From Streptomyces canus (GTDB lineage Bacteria > Actinomycetota > Actinomycetes > Streptomycetales > Streptomycetaceae), in contig NZ_JAUSYQ010000002.1 in NCBI RefSeq assembly GCF_030816965.1, forward strand, positions 7,554,001 through 7,618,000: a stretch of DNA of 64,000 nucleotides. Reading direction: 5' to 3'. Position 1 is the first letter of the stretch; every line of letters begins with the position of its first letter. Positions 11,780 to 20,202 of the stretch are shown here, piece after piece. Both the position numbers and the translations under genes were made by a program. The notes beneath the pieces are model-generated. The model searched no databases, was not told the origin of the DNA, and saw only the letters and a list, made by a program, of their open reading frames with translations.

Positions 11780-12493
11780 ATGTCCTCAGCACGCACCTCC
11801 CTGCGTCGCATCGGCCTCGGCGGCGCCCTCGCCGCCGCCGCGGTACTGACCGCCGCCGGCGCCGCCTCCGCGCACGTCACCGTCCACCCCGACAGCTACG
11901 CCAAGGGCGCCACCGACGGAGCCCTGACCTTCCGGGTGCCCGGCGAGAGCGACACCGCGAGCACCACGAAGGTCCAGCTGTTCCTGCCCACCGACCACCC
12001 GTTGCTCGGCGTGCTCGTCTCCCCGCACGACGGGTGGACCGCGAAGGTCACCGACACCAGGCTCAAGACACCGGTCAAGACGGACGACGGCACGATCACC
12101 GACGCGGTCTCCGAGATCACCTGGACCGGCGGGAAGATCGGCCCAGGACAGTACGAGGACTTCGACGTCGCCTTCGGTCAACTCCCCGACGACACCGCGC
12201 AGCTGACCTTCAAGACCCTCCAGACCTACTCCGACGGGAAGGTCGTCCGCTGGATCGAGGAGGCCGCCCAGGGCGACGAGGAGCCGGAGAACCCGGCGCC
12301 GGTCCTCAAGCTGACGGCGGGCGGGACCACGTCGGCCACCGCGTCGCAGACCTCCGCGGTCGCGTCCAAGGCGTCGCAGGCCTCGGCGAGCGACTCCACC
12401 GCCCGTGGTCTCGGTGTCGCCGGGCTGGTCGTCGGCGTGCTGGGGCTCGCGGCCGGGGCCTTCGGCGTCGTACGGAGCCGCCGTACGCAGTGA
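11780..12493 (+). CDS. ycnI: YcnI-type (DUF1775) copper-binding protein, membrane-anchored
   Basis: 237 residues. Signal peptide 1-31 ends in AAGAASA; the mature chain would begin at His32 (HVTVHPDSY), and in characterised YcnI the N-terminal His together with a Glu and a conserved Trp binds Cu(II). The DUF1775 core continues with GALTFRVPGESD, VQLFLPTDHPL, ITWTGGKIGPGQYEDFDV (likely Trp) and LTFKTLQTYSDGKVVRWIE. A Ser/Thr/Ala-rich linker (about 185-205) leads to a C-terminal membrane helix (GVAGLVVGVLGLAAGAFGVV) and RSRRTQ inside, so the domain is tethered outside the cell. It probably passes copper to membrane partners; the Met/His-rich proteins on both sides are obvious candidates. The ATG at 11780 is the only sensible start. 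Confidence 0.9.
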   Translation: MSSARTSLRRIGLGGALAAAAVLTAAGAASAHVTVHPDSYAKGATDGALTFRVPGESDTASTTKVQLFLPTDHPLLGVLVSPHDGWTAKVTDTRLKTPVKTDDGTITDAVSEITWTGGKIGPGQYEDFDVAFGQLPDDTAQLTFKTLQTYSDGKVVRWIEEAAQGDEEPENPAPVLKLTAGGTTSATASQTSAVASKASQASASDSTARGLGVAGLVVGVLGLAAGAFGVVRSRRTQ

Positions 12494-12559
12494 GCGGGAG
12501 CCTGTGGCTTTCCGTACCCACAGGTGGTGATCGGTGCCCGGATGGAAGGATGAGGCGCC

Positions 12560-13201
12560 ATGACGGCAGGGTGGTGTTCTCGCACGGTACGGGCCGCGGT
12601 GTTCGCGGCCGTCTGTGTGCTGCTCGCCGCCCTGGGCCACGTCCTCATGTCCGGCACCCATGTGCCCGGGTGGACCCTGGCTGCGGGCCTGGTCGTGACC
12701 GGGTGCGCGGGCTGGTGTCTGACCGGCCGTGAACGCGGGCTGCCGCTGATCGTGGCCGTCGTGGTCGCTGCCCAGACGGTCCTGCACTCGGCGTTCTCCC
12801 TCGCGCAGCCCGCCCCGGCGGCGCAGGACATCGGCGCGATGCACATGGAGTCCATGCACACGAGCGGCATGGACTCCATTGGCGTGTCCCCCATGGGGAC
12901 GTCGGACGGCGTCGGTGCTCTCTCGTTCTGGATGCCCTTCGGGATGTACGCCGCCCACCTGCTCGCCGCGCTTCTGACCGGCCTCTGGCTGGCTTACGGC
13001 GAGAGGGCCGCGTTCCGTGTCCTGCGGGCCGTCGCAGGACGGCTCGCGGCCCCGCTGCGGCTGTTGCTCGCCCTGCCCGCCACCCCGCACCGCCCGCTGC
13101 TGCGGGCGCGCCGGCCCCGCTCGGAGCGGGAGCCCCGGCTTCTCCTTCTCGTCCACGCGATCACCCACCGGGGGCCGCCCCTGGGGACCGCTGTCGCCTG
13201 A
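12560..13201 (+). CDS. Second Met/His-rich membrane protein, paralogue of the one at 11108
   Basis: 213 residues with hydrophobic segments at TVRAAVFAAVCVLLAALGHVL, TLAAGLVVTGCAGWCL, LPLIVAVVVAAQTVLHSAFSL and FWMPFGMYAAHLLAALLTGLWLA. The loop before the last segment reads GAMHMESMHTSGMDSIG..PMG, again Met/His-rich. The first 60 residues align without gaps to the protein at 11108, so the pair arose by duplication around ycnI. The C-terminal tail is Arg-rich and presumably cytoplasmic. RBS-like GAAGGA lies upstream of the ATG. No family with a known function was recognised; a copper role is inferred from neighbours and composition. Confidence 0.7.
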   Translation: MTAGWCSRTVRAAVFAAVCVLLAALGHVLMSGTHVPGWTLAAGLVVTGCAGWCLTGRERGLPLIVAVVVAAQTVLHSAFSLAQPAPAAQDIGAMHMESMHTSGMDSIGVSPMGTSDGVGALSFWMPFGMYAAHLLAALLTGLWLAYGERAAFRVLRAVAGRLAAPLRLLLALPATPHRPLLRARRPRSEREPRLLLLVHAITHRGPPLGTAVA

Positions 13202-13255
13202 CGACAGACGGCACCCCGAGGAAGCCCCTGTGCGCCTCGGGCTCGGTCGTGCACC

Positions 13256-13280
13256 CACATATGTGCTTCCCGCACATGTG
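13256..13280. promoter_or_regulatory. Paired palindromes upstream of the ECF sigma gene
   Basis: CACATATGTG (13256-13265) is a perfect 10-base palindrome, followed 7 bases later by CACATGTG (13273-13280). The sites lie about 100 bases before the sigma-factor start in a 179-base gap. They may bind a regulator of the sigma gene; nothing identifies which. Confidence 0.3.
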
Positions 13281-13380
13281 GCGCCGTACGGCCACATCCC
13301 CTCACCGGACCGCCGCGCACCCCTGTGCACCGCGATGACAGCGGTGGCCCGGATCACGGCTGACCCGAGAAGGACACCTG

Positions 13381-13965
13381 GTGATCACTTCCGCCCCGCC
13401 CGCCCCGGCCGATCTCCGCACGCAACGGGAGTCCGCCGATGCCTCCACCACCGCCTGGGCGCTCGCCGCCCGTGCCGGTGACGCCGAGGCCGTCGACCAC
13501 TTCGTACGCGCGCTGCACCATGACGTGCTGCGCTATGTCTCCTATCTGTGCGCCGACCCCCAGGCCGTGGACGACCTCGCCCAGGACACGTTTCTGCGGG
13601 CGCTCGGCAGTCTGCACCGGTTCGAGGGGCGGTCCTCGGCGCGGGCCTGGCTGCTGTCCATCGCCCGCCGTGCGGTGATCGACGGTTTCCGGTATGCCGC
13701 GGCTCGGCCCCGCCGGTATGACGGCTCGGACTGGCAGGCCGCGGCCGAGCGCGCTCAGCCGCGGGGCGTGCCCGGCTTCGACGACGGGATAGTGCTGCTC
13801 GACCTGTTGGCCACGTTGCCCGACGAGCGGCGTGAGGCGTTCGTTCTCACGCAGATGCTGGGGCTGTCGTACGAGGAGGCGGCTCTGGTGAGCGGGTGTC
13901 CTGTGGGCACTGTCCGGTCTCGCGTGGCGCGGGCCAGGGCGGTGCTGGTGGAGCTGGTGGGCTGA
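13381..13965 (+). CDS. ECF-type RNA polymerase sigma factor
   Basis: 194 residues. Region 2: ALHHDVLRYVSYLCADPQAVDDLAQDTFLRAL, then RFEGRSSARAWLLSIARRAVID (core-binding and -10 recognition). Region 4: LPDERREAFVLTQMLGLSYEEA, then GCPVGTVRSRVARARAVLVEL (the -35 recognition helix-turn-helix). The start is GTG with GAAGGA nine bases ahead. No anti-sigma gene adjoins it; the next gene converges from the other strand. It lies 179 bases behind the Met/His-rich membrane protein, so it may respond to the same copper or envelope stress, but that is inference only. Confidence 0.9.
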   Translation: MITSAPPAPADLRTQRESADASTTAWALAARAGDAEAVDHFVRALHHDVLRYVSYLCADPQAVDDLAQDTFLRALGSLHRFEGRSSARAWLLSIARRAVIDGFRYAAARPRRYDGSDWQAAAERAQPRGVPGFDDGIVLLDLLATLPDERREAFVLTQMLGLSYEEAALVSGCPVGTVRSRVARARAVLVELVG

Positions 13966-14000
13966 GCGCGCCTCTGGGGGTGCGCCGATGTGTTGGTTCA

Positions 14001-14020
14001 GTACAGCCCCGCGCCCCTGG
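14001..14020. repeat. Short copy of a GGGGCGCGG-core repeat at converging gene ends
   Basis: The core CCCCGCGCCCCTGG, preceded by GTACAG, lies between the sigma-factor stop and the converging dehydrogenase stop. The same core occurs at 22861-22977 and 62159-62203, each time at a gene end. Confidence 0.5.
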
Positions 14021-14025
14021 TCCAC

Positions 14026-17000
14026 TCACCGTTTGCTTCGGAGGAGCCGGGCTGCCGTGGCCGCTGCCGCCAGGCCCGCCAAGCCGGTTCCGGTCAAGGT
14101 CAGTGCCCTGGCCCTTCGGCTCGGGGTGGCCGGCCTCGCGCCCGGCGCCACGCCGTACGCGCTGCCCGGTGCCCCTGGCAGGGCGGACGCCAGCAGTTCC
14201 GCCAGGTGCACCGCCTCGTGGCCGCCGCTGTCGAGTTCGTGGATCTGGGTGCGGCAGCTGAAACCGTCCGCCAGGACCACCGTCTCGGAGGGCTCGTCGC
14301 GCAGGCGCGGGAGCAGTACGCGTTCCGCGCATGCCTCGCTGACCTCCAAGTGGCCCGGCTCGAAGCCGAAGTTGCCGGCGAGACCGCAGCAGCCGGAGTC
14401 CAGTCGCTCGGCGTCGACGCCGGCGCGGTGCAGGAGTTCCTGGTCGGCCTGCCAGTCCAGGACCGCGTGCTGGTGGCAGTGCACCTGGGCGAGAGCCTTC
14501 GCGGAGCGTTCCGGGACGCGCGGGGGTTCGTAGCCGGGGGAGTGCTCGGTGAGCAGTTCGGCGAGCGTGACCGTCTGATCGCGCAGCCGCCGTACGTCAC
14601 GGTCGCCGGGGAACAGCTCGGGCGCGTCCGACCGGAAGACCGCCGTGCAGCTGGGCTCCAGTCCGACCACCAGACCGCCCGCCCGGACGTGCTCGGCGAG
14701 ACGGCGCACGGTCCGGCCCAACACTCGTTCGGCAGTGGCGAGTTGTCCCGTCGAGATCCAGGTCAGCCCGCAGCACAGCGGCTGCTGGGGCAACACCACC
14801 CGCCAGCCCGCGTGCTCCATGAGAGTCACGGCCGCCCGGCCGATGTGCGGGTGGAAGTGGTTGGTGAAGGTGTCCGGCCAGAGCAGGACGCTGCCGCGCG
14901 CCCCGTCGCCGTACGGCTCGTGCCGGGCGAACCACTGCTGCAACGTCTCGTCGGCGAACAGCGGGACGTCGCGGTTCTCCACGCCCGCGATCGCCACGGC
15001 GGCCCTGGACAGAGGCGGGGTGTGGGTCAACGCGTTGACCACGGGCCCGAGTCGGGTGCGTCCGACCACCTGCGCCACGGCGGGCAGCCAGCCCATGGAG
15101 AGATGGGCCCGGGGCCTGCGCCACCAGCGGCCCTCGTAGTGGTGGGACAGGAACTCCGCCTTGTACGTGGCCATGTCGACGTCCGCAGGACAGTCCTTCT
15201 TGCAGCCCTTGCAGGCCAGACACAGGTCGAGGGCGTCCCGGACCGCCTCGGACCGCCAGCCGTCCCGCAGCGCGCTGTCGCCGTGCCCGTCGAGCATCTC
15301 GAACAGCAGCCGGGCCCGCCCGCGCGTGGAGTGCTCCTCCTCGTGCGTGACCTGGTAGGACGGGCACATCACCGCACCGCCCTCGGTGGTGTGCTGACGG
15401 CATTTCCCCACGCCCACACAGCGGTTGGCGGCCTCGGCGAAGGAACCGCCGTCGTGCGGGAAGCGGAAGTGCAGGTCGCGGGGGTCGTACGGGGCCCAGT
15501 CACCGCCGATACGCAGGTTCTCGTCCAGCTTGTACGGCGCCACGACCTTCCCGGGGTTCATCCGGTCGAGCGGGTCGAAGACGGCCTTCAACTGCTCGAA
15601 CGCGGTGACGAGTCGGTCCCCGAACATCCGCGGCAGCAGCTCCCCCCGGCTCTGCCCGTCGCCGTGCTCGCCCGAGAACGAGCCGCCGAACTCGGCGACC
15701 AGGTCGGCCGCCCGCTCCATGAACCGCCGGTAGGCGGCCACCCCGTCGGCGGAGTACAGGTCGAAGGGGATGCGGGTGTGCACACAACCGTGCCCGAAGT
15801 GGCCGTAGAGACTGGGCCCGGTGTCACTGAGATAGCCGAACTCGTCGTACAGCCCGCGCAGTCGGCGCAGATAGTCGCCCAGCCGCTCGGGCGCGACCGC
15901 CGAGTCCTCCCAGCCCTCGAAGGTGTCGGGGCGTCCAGGGACGTGCGCGGTGGCGCCGAGTCCGGCCTCGCGGACCTGCCACAACTCCTGCTCGTGGGAC
16001 GGGTCGTCGAGGAAGGCGACCTCGGGGTCGTGCTCGGACTCGTGCAGGCCGTCCAGCATGCGGTGGGCGTGTTCGTCGGCGTCCTGGAGGGTCTCCCCGC
16101 CGAACTGCACCATCAAGAAGGCGTTCCCCTCGGGGAGTTCGGCGCGGGCCTTCGGGTTGAGGTGCTTGATCCGCTCGTCCCGGAGCAGTCGCGAGTCGAT
16201 GCCCTCCAGCGCGATGGGCTCGTACGGCAGGATCGCCGGTACGGCGTCGGCGGCCGTCTCGATGTCGGGGAACCCGAGGACGACCAGGGTGCGTTCCTTG
16301 ACCACCGGCGCCAGTTCCAGCTCCGCGCGCAACACCGTGACCAGGGTCGACTCGCTGCCGACCAGCAGCCCGGCGACGTCGAAACCGTGCTCCGGGAGCA
16401 GCGAGTCGAGGTTGTAGCCGGAGACCCGGCGTGGGATGTCCGGGAAGCGGGCGCGGATCTCGTCGGCGTAGGTGTCGCGCAGAGCGCGCAACTGCCGGTA
16501 CAGGGAGGCCCGCAGATCTCCGTGCCGCTCGATCTCGGCGTACTCCTCGTCGCTGGTCTCCCCGCACCAGAACCGGGTGCCGTCGTACAACTGCACTTCC
16601 AGGCGGGCGATGTTGTCGACGACCTTGCCGTAGGCCTGAGCGGTGGCCCCGCAGGAGTTGTTGCCGATCATTCCGCCGATCGTGCAGTTGGCGTGGGTGG
16701 CCGGCTCGGGGCCGAACCGCAGCCCGGTCGGGGCGAGTCGGCGGTTGAGCTCGTCGAGGACGATGCCGGGCTGGACGACACAGGTGCGGGCGTCCGGGTC
16801 CACGGACTCCAGACGGTCGCAGTACTTCGACCAGTCGATCACCACGGCGGTGTTGGTGCACTGCCCGGCGAGGCTGGTCCCGCCGCCCCGGGACAGCACC
16901 GGCGCGTCGTGCTCGCGGGCCACGGCCACCGCCTCCGCGGCCGCCTCGGGCGTCCGGGGCACTACCACGCCGATCGGGGTCTGACGGAAGTTCGAGGCGT

Positions 17001-17145
17001 CCGTCGAGTAGGCGGCCCGGCTCCCCGCGTCGAAGCGGACCTCGCCGTCGACCCGCTCGCGCAGTGCGCGCTCCAGGGCCGACGTGTCCGGCGGGGGTGC
17101 GCCAGGCCGTCGTACGACAGGAACGGGCAGCTCGGAGGTCGCCAT
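14026..17145 (-). CDS. FAD-linked/Fe-S D-2-hydroxyacid dehydrogenase (YdiJ-like fusion)
   Basis: 1,039 residues. The N-terminal half is a VAO-type FAD domain: APVLSRGGGTSLAGQ, PGIVLDELNRRLAP, HANCTIGGMIGNNSCG, then the FAD-oxidase C-terminal domain with FGHGCVHTRIP, GEHGDGQSRGELL and DPLDRMNPGKVV. Next comes a ferredoxin-like part (CVGVGKC, CPSYQ; CLACKGCKKDCPADVDM) and a C-terminal pair of Cys-rich CCG domains (QQPLCCGL; DSGCCGLAGNFG), ending in a probable membrane helix. This order matches E. coli YdiJ (D-2-hydroxyglutarate dehydrogenase) and GlcD-GlpC-type fusions, which oxidise D-2-hydroxyacids and pass electrons to the quinone pool. The ATG at 17145 follows GGAGGAG; the longer open frame upstream would overlap two other genes. 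Confidence 0.88.
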   Translation of the reverse strand: MATSELPVPVVRRPGAPPPDTSALERALRERVDGEVRFDAGSRAAYSTDASNFRQTPIGVVVPRTPEAAAEAVAVAREHDAPVLSRGGGTSLAGQCTNTAVVIDWSKYCDRLESVDPDARTCVVQPGIVLDELNRRLAPTGLRFGPEPATHANCTIGGMIGNNSCGATAQAYGKVVDNIARLEVQLYDGTRFWCGETSDEEYAEIERHGDLRASLYRQLRALRDTYADEIRARFPDIPRRVSGYNLDSLLPEHGFDVAGLLVGSESTLVTVLRAELELAPVVKERTLVVLGFPDIETAADAVPAILPYEPIALEGIDSRLLRDERIKHLNPKARAELPEGNAFLMVQFGGETLQDADEHAHRMLDGLHESEHDPEVAFLDDPSHEQELWQVREAGLGATAHVPGRPDTFEGWEDSAVAPERLGDYLRRLRGLYDEFGYLSDTGPSLYGHFGHGCVHTRIPFDLYSADGVAAYRRFMERAADLVAEFGGSFSGEHGDGQSRGELLPRMFGDRLVTAFEQLKAVFDPLDRMNPGKVVAPYKLDENLRIGGDWAPYDPRDLHFRFPHDGGSFAEAANRCVGVGKCRQHTTEGGAVMCPSYQVTHEEEHSTRGRARLLFEMLDGHGDSALRDGWRSEAVRDALDLCLACKGCKKDCPADVDMATYKAEFLSHHYEGRWWRRPRAHLSMGWLPAVAQVVGRTRLGPVVNALTHTPPLSRAAVAIAGVENRDVPLFADETLQQWFARHEPYGDGARGSVLLWPDTFTNHFHPHIGRAAVTLMEHAGWRVVLPQQPLCCGLTWISTGQLATAERVLGRTVRRLAEHVRAGGLVVGLEPSCTAVFRSDAPELFPGDRDVRRLRDQTVTLAELLTEHSPGYEPPRVPERSAKALAQVHCHQHAVLDWQADQELLHRAGVDAERLDSGCCGLAGNFGFEPGHLEVSEACAERVLLPRLRDEPSETVVLADGFSCRTQIHELDSGGHEAVHLAELLASALPGAPGSAYGVAPGARPATPSRRARALTLTGTGLAGLAAAATAARLLRSKR

Positions 17146-17204
17146 GAACTCCTCCTTCGGTGTCTGCGCGGGCACCGGCCGGGTACCCGCAACCGCACCG
17201 ACGA

Positions 17205-17702
17205 CTACTCCGGCCTCGCCTCCACGGCGAGATCGGGCAGCAGTGCGCGCAGCGCCTCGCGCTGGTCGGCGCCCATGAACCGGGTCAACGCCTCCTTGAC
17301 CGTCTCGGCGAGACCGCCGGAGGACTCCGCCAGCAGGCGCCTGCCCTTCTCGGTGAGGGCCACCTCGACACCCCGCTTGTCGCCGCACACCGACTTGCGG
17401 GTGACCAGACCGGCGTGCTGGAGACAGGCGATCTGGTAGGTGAGCCGGGTCTTGGGGCGGCCGAGGAGTTCCGCGATCTTCGTCATCCGCACCCCTTCGG
17501 CGGGGCGCGCGCCCAGCAGGCACAGCACCAGGAACTCGTCGTGCGAGACGTCCAGACCGTCCTTGACGGCGGAGCGCAGCTCCTGCTCCACGGCTCCCGT
17601 CGCGGCCAGCAGCAGCATCCAGGCGTGCAGCTCGGGCGGCAGGAGCCCTTCGGACACGGAGGGACATTCGGACGGGTCGGCCATGGATACAAGTGTAGCC
17701 AT
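17205..17702 (-). CDS. MarR-family regulator
   Basis: 165 residues from the ATG at 17702, or 159 from the ATG at 17684; neither has a clear ribosome site, so a leaderless transcript is possible. The core is a MarR winged helix: LDVSHDEFLVLCLLGARPAEG, MTKIAELLGRPKTRLTYQIACLQHAGLVTR, KRGVEVALTEKGRRLLAES. It is divergent from yceI with a 65-base gap containing two near-identical 12-base palindromes, one overlapping the yceI -35 element and one over its expected transcription start. It therefore very probably represses yceI and itself. The inducing ligand is not evident. Confidence 0.88.
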   Translation of the reverse strand: MATLVSMADPSECPSVSEGLLPPELHAWMLLLAATGAVEQELRSAVKDGLDVSHDEFLVLCLLGARPAEGVRMTKIAELLGRPKTRLTYQIACLQHAGLVTRKSVCGDKRGVEVALTEKGRRLLAESSGGLAETVKEALTRFMGADQREALRALLPDLAVEARPE

Positions 17703-17750
17703 TGTCCAAATTTGAAGTATCGGCTAGCCTGATGTCATCCAAATTTGGAC
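17702..17750. promoter_or_regulatory. yceI promoter with two MarR-type operators
   Basis: A sigma-70-like promoter reads TTGTCC (17702-17707), 17 bases, TAGCCT (17725-17730) towards yceI. The palindrome TCCAAATTTGGA occurs perfectly at 17738-17749 and with one mismatch (TCCAAATTTGAA) at 17705-17716. The two are 33 bases apart, about three helical turns. Confidence 0.75.
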
Positions 17751-17767
17751 CACCTGAGTGAGGAATC

Positions 17768-18283
17768 ATGACCGTCGCCGTCGAAACCGGAACCTGGCAG
17801 CTCGACCGGACCGCCACCACCGTCGCCCTGAAGCACAGGACGATGTGGGGCCTGGTCACCGTGAAGGGCGCCTTCGCCACCGTGGACGGCCAGGGCGAGG
17901 TGCGGGCCGACGGGTCGGCCGTCGGCACCGTGACGCTCGACGCCGCCTCGCTCGACACCAAGAACGCCAAGCGTGACGAGCACCTGCGCGGGGCCGACTT
18001 CTTCGACGTCGCGAACCACCCCGAGATCACCTTCGCGGTGCGCAGCGCCGAGCTGCGCGACGCCGACCAGGTGCATGTGATCGGCCAGCTGACCGCGCGC
18101 GGCATCAGCCGCCCCCAGTCCTTCACCGCACATCTCGACGACGCGAGTGCCGACGCGGTCACGCTGACCGCCGAGTTCTCGGTGGACCGCGAACACTTCG
18201 GCCTTGGCTGGAATCAGATGGGCATGATCCGCGGCCTGACCACGGTCACCGCCACGCTCCGCTTCACGCGGTCGGCAGCGTGA
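17768..18283 (+). CDS. YceI-family protein (isoprenoid/lipid-binding lipocalin-like)
   Basis: 171 residues without a signal peptide. It begins with GTWQLDRTATTVALKHRTM, followed by KGAFATVDGQGEVRADGS, LDAASLDTKNAKRDEHLRGADFFD (the family hallmark K..RDxHLRs.dFFdv), ITFAVRSAEL, GQLTARGISRPQSF and GLGWNQMGMIRG. YceI proteins form a beta-barrel that binds a long isoprenoid or amide lipid; the physiological role in actinobacteria is unclear. It is divergent from the MarR gene and carries its operators. Its 3' end overlaps the converging membrane-protein gene by 20 bases. Confidence 0.9.
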   Translation: MTVAVETGTWQLDRTATTVALKHRTMWGLVTVKGAFATVDGQGEVRADGSAVGTVTLDAASLDTKNAKRDEHLRGADFFDVANHPEITFAVRSAELRDADQVHVIGQLTARGISRPQSFTAHLDDASADAVTLTAEFSVDREHFGLGWNQMGMIRGLTTVTATLRFTRSAA

Positions 18284-19988
18284 CGTCAGCGCTCGACAGC
18301 GTCTGCGGCGAGGGCGTGAACACCCGGAGCCGGATCCGCTGACCCGGCCTCGGCAGGGCGTACGTGCCCTCGGGCGGCCGGAGGGCATACGTCGCCGTCG
18401 CGTGGCCGGGCAGCGTGGCAGGCCCCCGCAGGACCGAGAAGTACGGGTACATGCCCTGGCCCCGGGTCAGCGTGAAGTGCGGCGTGAGCGCGTGATCTCC
18501 CGTGTTGGTCACCCGCAGGGTCAGCCGGGAGAGCGCGCGGGCGTCGTGGCGTACGGAGGTGACCTCCATGCGCAGGGGCGGTGAGCCGGTGGCCGCCAGC
18601 GCCGCGCTCGCCAGAGCCGGGCTCAGCATCAGGACGGCCGCGGCGATCCGCGCCGGACGCCGGTACGGGCCGGCGAGCCGACGCGCGAACGGCTGCCAGG
18701 CCCCCGCGAACTCCGCCGCGGGCGCGGTGACCGCCGCCGCCAGCCACAGCGGGGTCATCATCAGGTAGTAGCCGTCCTGCGAACGTGTCGCCAGCCAGAA
18801 GGCCAGCCACGGCAGCACGGTCGCCGCCGGGCCCAGGCGGCGCACGAACAGCACGAACAACGCCAGCAGACCGGCGAACAGCAGCAGACTCCCGTACCCG
18901 TACCAGTCGAGCCGGTCGCTGCCGTTCGTGAGGTACAGCGACACGCCCACCAGGCCCTGGCCGTGCAGCACCGCACCCTGGAGCAGCGGCAGCGCGATCC
19001 CCTTCAGCCATGCAACCGGCTGGCTGACGACGAAGTACGTGTTGATCAGCAGCCATGCGGTGGCGGCGACCCCCGCGAGCCGTAGCACCACCAGGCCCGC
19101 CGCCCGTGCGCCGAGCTCCCCACGCCGTACGGCGTAGATCCCGGCGAGCAGGAACGGCGTGAGGAACCACGGCAGTTGCTGCGCCGCGCACGCCGCGCCC
19201 AGGCAGGCCGCCTGTGCCAGCCCGGCAGGACCCAGCCGCCCGCCCCTGCCGATCCGGGGCCAGCGCACCACCACCGGCACCAGCAGGGCCAGTGCCAGGA
19301 TCGCCGGGTAGCCGAGACGGCCGTACATGGAAACCATCGAGAACCCCAGGCACGCCATGGTCGCCGCCGGCCGCCACGGCGTGGGCAGCAGCCGCCACAG
19401 CACGACCGTGCCGACGAGCAGCGCGCCCGTGGTCATCGCCATGGCCGGCAGCCCGCCGTGGCCGAGCCACAGCAGGGGCGCGGTCAGCAACGGCGCGAGC
19501 GGGGGATAGCCGTACGTGTAGTCGTAGCCGCCCGTGACGGTCGGGGTGAGCGCGATGCCGTTGCCGCCGAAGAGCCAGGGCCAGGGACGGCCGTAGACGC
19601 CGTGCCCGGCGACCAGTTCGCGCGCCGCCTGGGCGGTGAGGACGGACTCGTCGGTGCCGCGGTGGAACAGGGCGAACGCGCACAGAGCGAGCGTCAGACC
19701 GGTCACCAGCACGCACAGGTCCACGCGTGCGAGGGACCGCCGACCGCGCACGACCAGGGCCAGGACGCCGCAGACGAGGATCGAGGCGTAGCAGACCGAG
19801 ATGACCGCGGCCACGGCCGGCCGGTGGACGGCCGCCTGTGTCCACACCTCGCGCGTGCCGATGAAAAGGCTGACGTCCGCGAGCAGCGTCAGGACGCGAT
19901 GCCACTGCGTGGGCGGTTCGGGGGCGGTGGACACCGCCGGCTGGGTCGGCCGGCCGGGTGCCGACAGCTGAGTATCTGCCAGGAGCAC
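18264..19988 (-). CDS. Polytopic membrane protein, GT87/DUF2029-like mannosyltransferase
   Basis: About 574 residues if the GTG at 19988 is used; no ribosome site is visible there, so the start is uncertain. Ten or more hydrophobic segments follow. An early extracytoplasmic loop contains HRGTDESVLTAQAARELVAG and YTYGYPPLAPLLTAPLL, the acidic residue plus Y.YPP.....P pattern of the polyprenyl-phosphate-dependent GT-C mannosyltransferases. The last 110 residues form a soluble beta-rich domain outside the membrane (LTLRVTNTGDHALTPHFTL), unusual for the short GT87 members. It probably transfers a sugar to an envelope glycan. It overlaps the end of yceI by 20 bases in converging orientation. Confidence 0.65.
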   Translation of the reverse strand: MLLADTQLSAPGRPTQPAVSTAPEPPTQWHRVLTLLADVSLFIGTREVWTQAAVHRPAVAAVISVCYASILVCGVLALVVRGRRSLARVDLCVLVTGLTLALCAFALFHRGTDESVLTAQAARELVAGHGVYGRPWPWLFGGNGIALTPTVTGGYDYTYGYPPLAPLLTAPLLWLGHGGLPAMAMTTGALLVGTVVLWRLLPTPWRPAATMACLGFSMVSMYGRLGYPAILALALLVPVVVRWPRIGRGGRLGPAGLAQAACLGAACAAQQLPWFLTPFLLAGIYAVRRGELGARAAGLVVLRLAGVAATAWLLINTYFVVSQPVAWLKGIALPLLQGAVLHGQGLVGVSLYLTNGSDRLDWYGYGSLLLFAGLLALFVLFVRRLGPAATVLPWLAFWLATRSQDGYYLMMTPLWLAAAVTAPAAEFAGAWQPFARRLAGPYRRPARIAAAVLMLSPALASAALAATGSPPLRMEVTSVRHDARALSRLTLRVTNTGDHALTPHFTLTRGQGMYPYFSVLRGPATLPGHATATYALRPPEGTYALPRPGQRIRLRVFTPSPQTLSSADVTLPTA

Positions 19989-20202
19989 GACATCGGACGC
20001 TAATCGGACCTGGTGAGCGAGGTGCCGACGGAGGCCAAGAGTCCGGTGTGAGGCGGGTAAGACCCCATTTCGGCACGGCGGACGGCGGTGGGATGGGCGA
20101 CCCACGCGGTCGCGCACCGTGTCGCTGTTGGGCCGAACGGGTGACTTGGCGTAAGAATTGGCTGGTGCAGGCATTGAAGGCGAGTCGGAGCGGGGGCAAC
20201 CG

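Noticed and set aside
13990..17439. 1,149-codon open frame opposite the hydroxyacid dehydrogenase
   Set aside because: Antisense shadow; the minus strand carries a complete FAD/Fe-S enzyme.
17146..18162. N-terminal extension of the hydroxyacid dehydrogenase across the MarR and YceI genes
   Set aside because: The frame is open but overlaps two well-supported genes; a good ribosome site and family start exist at 17145.
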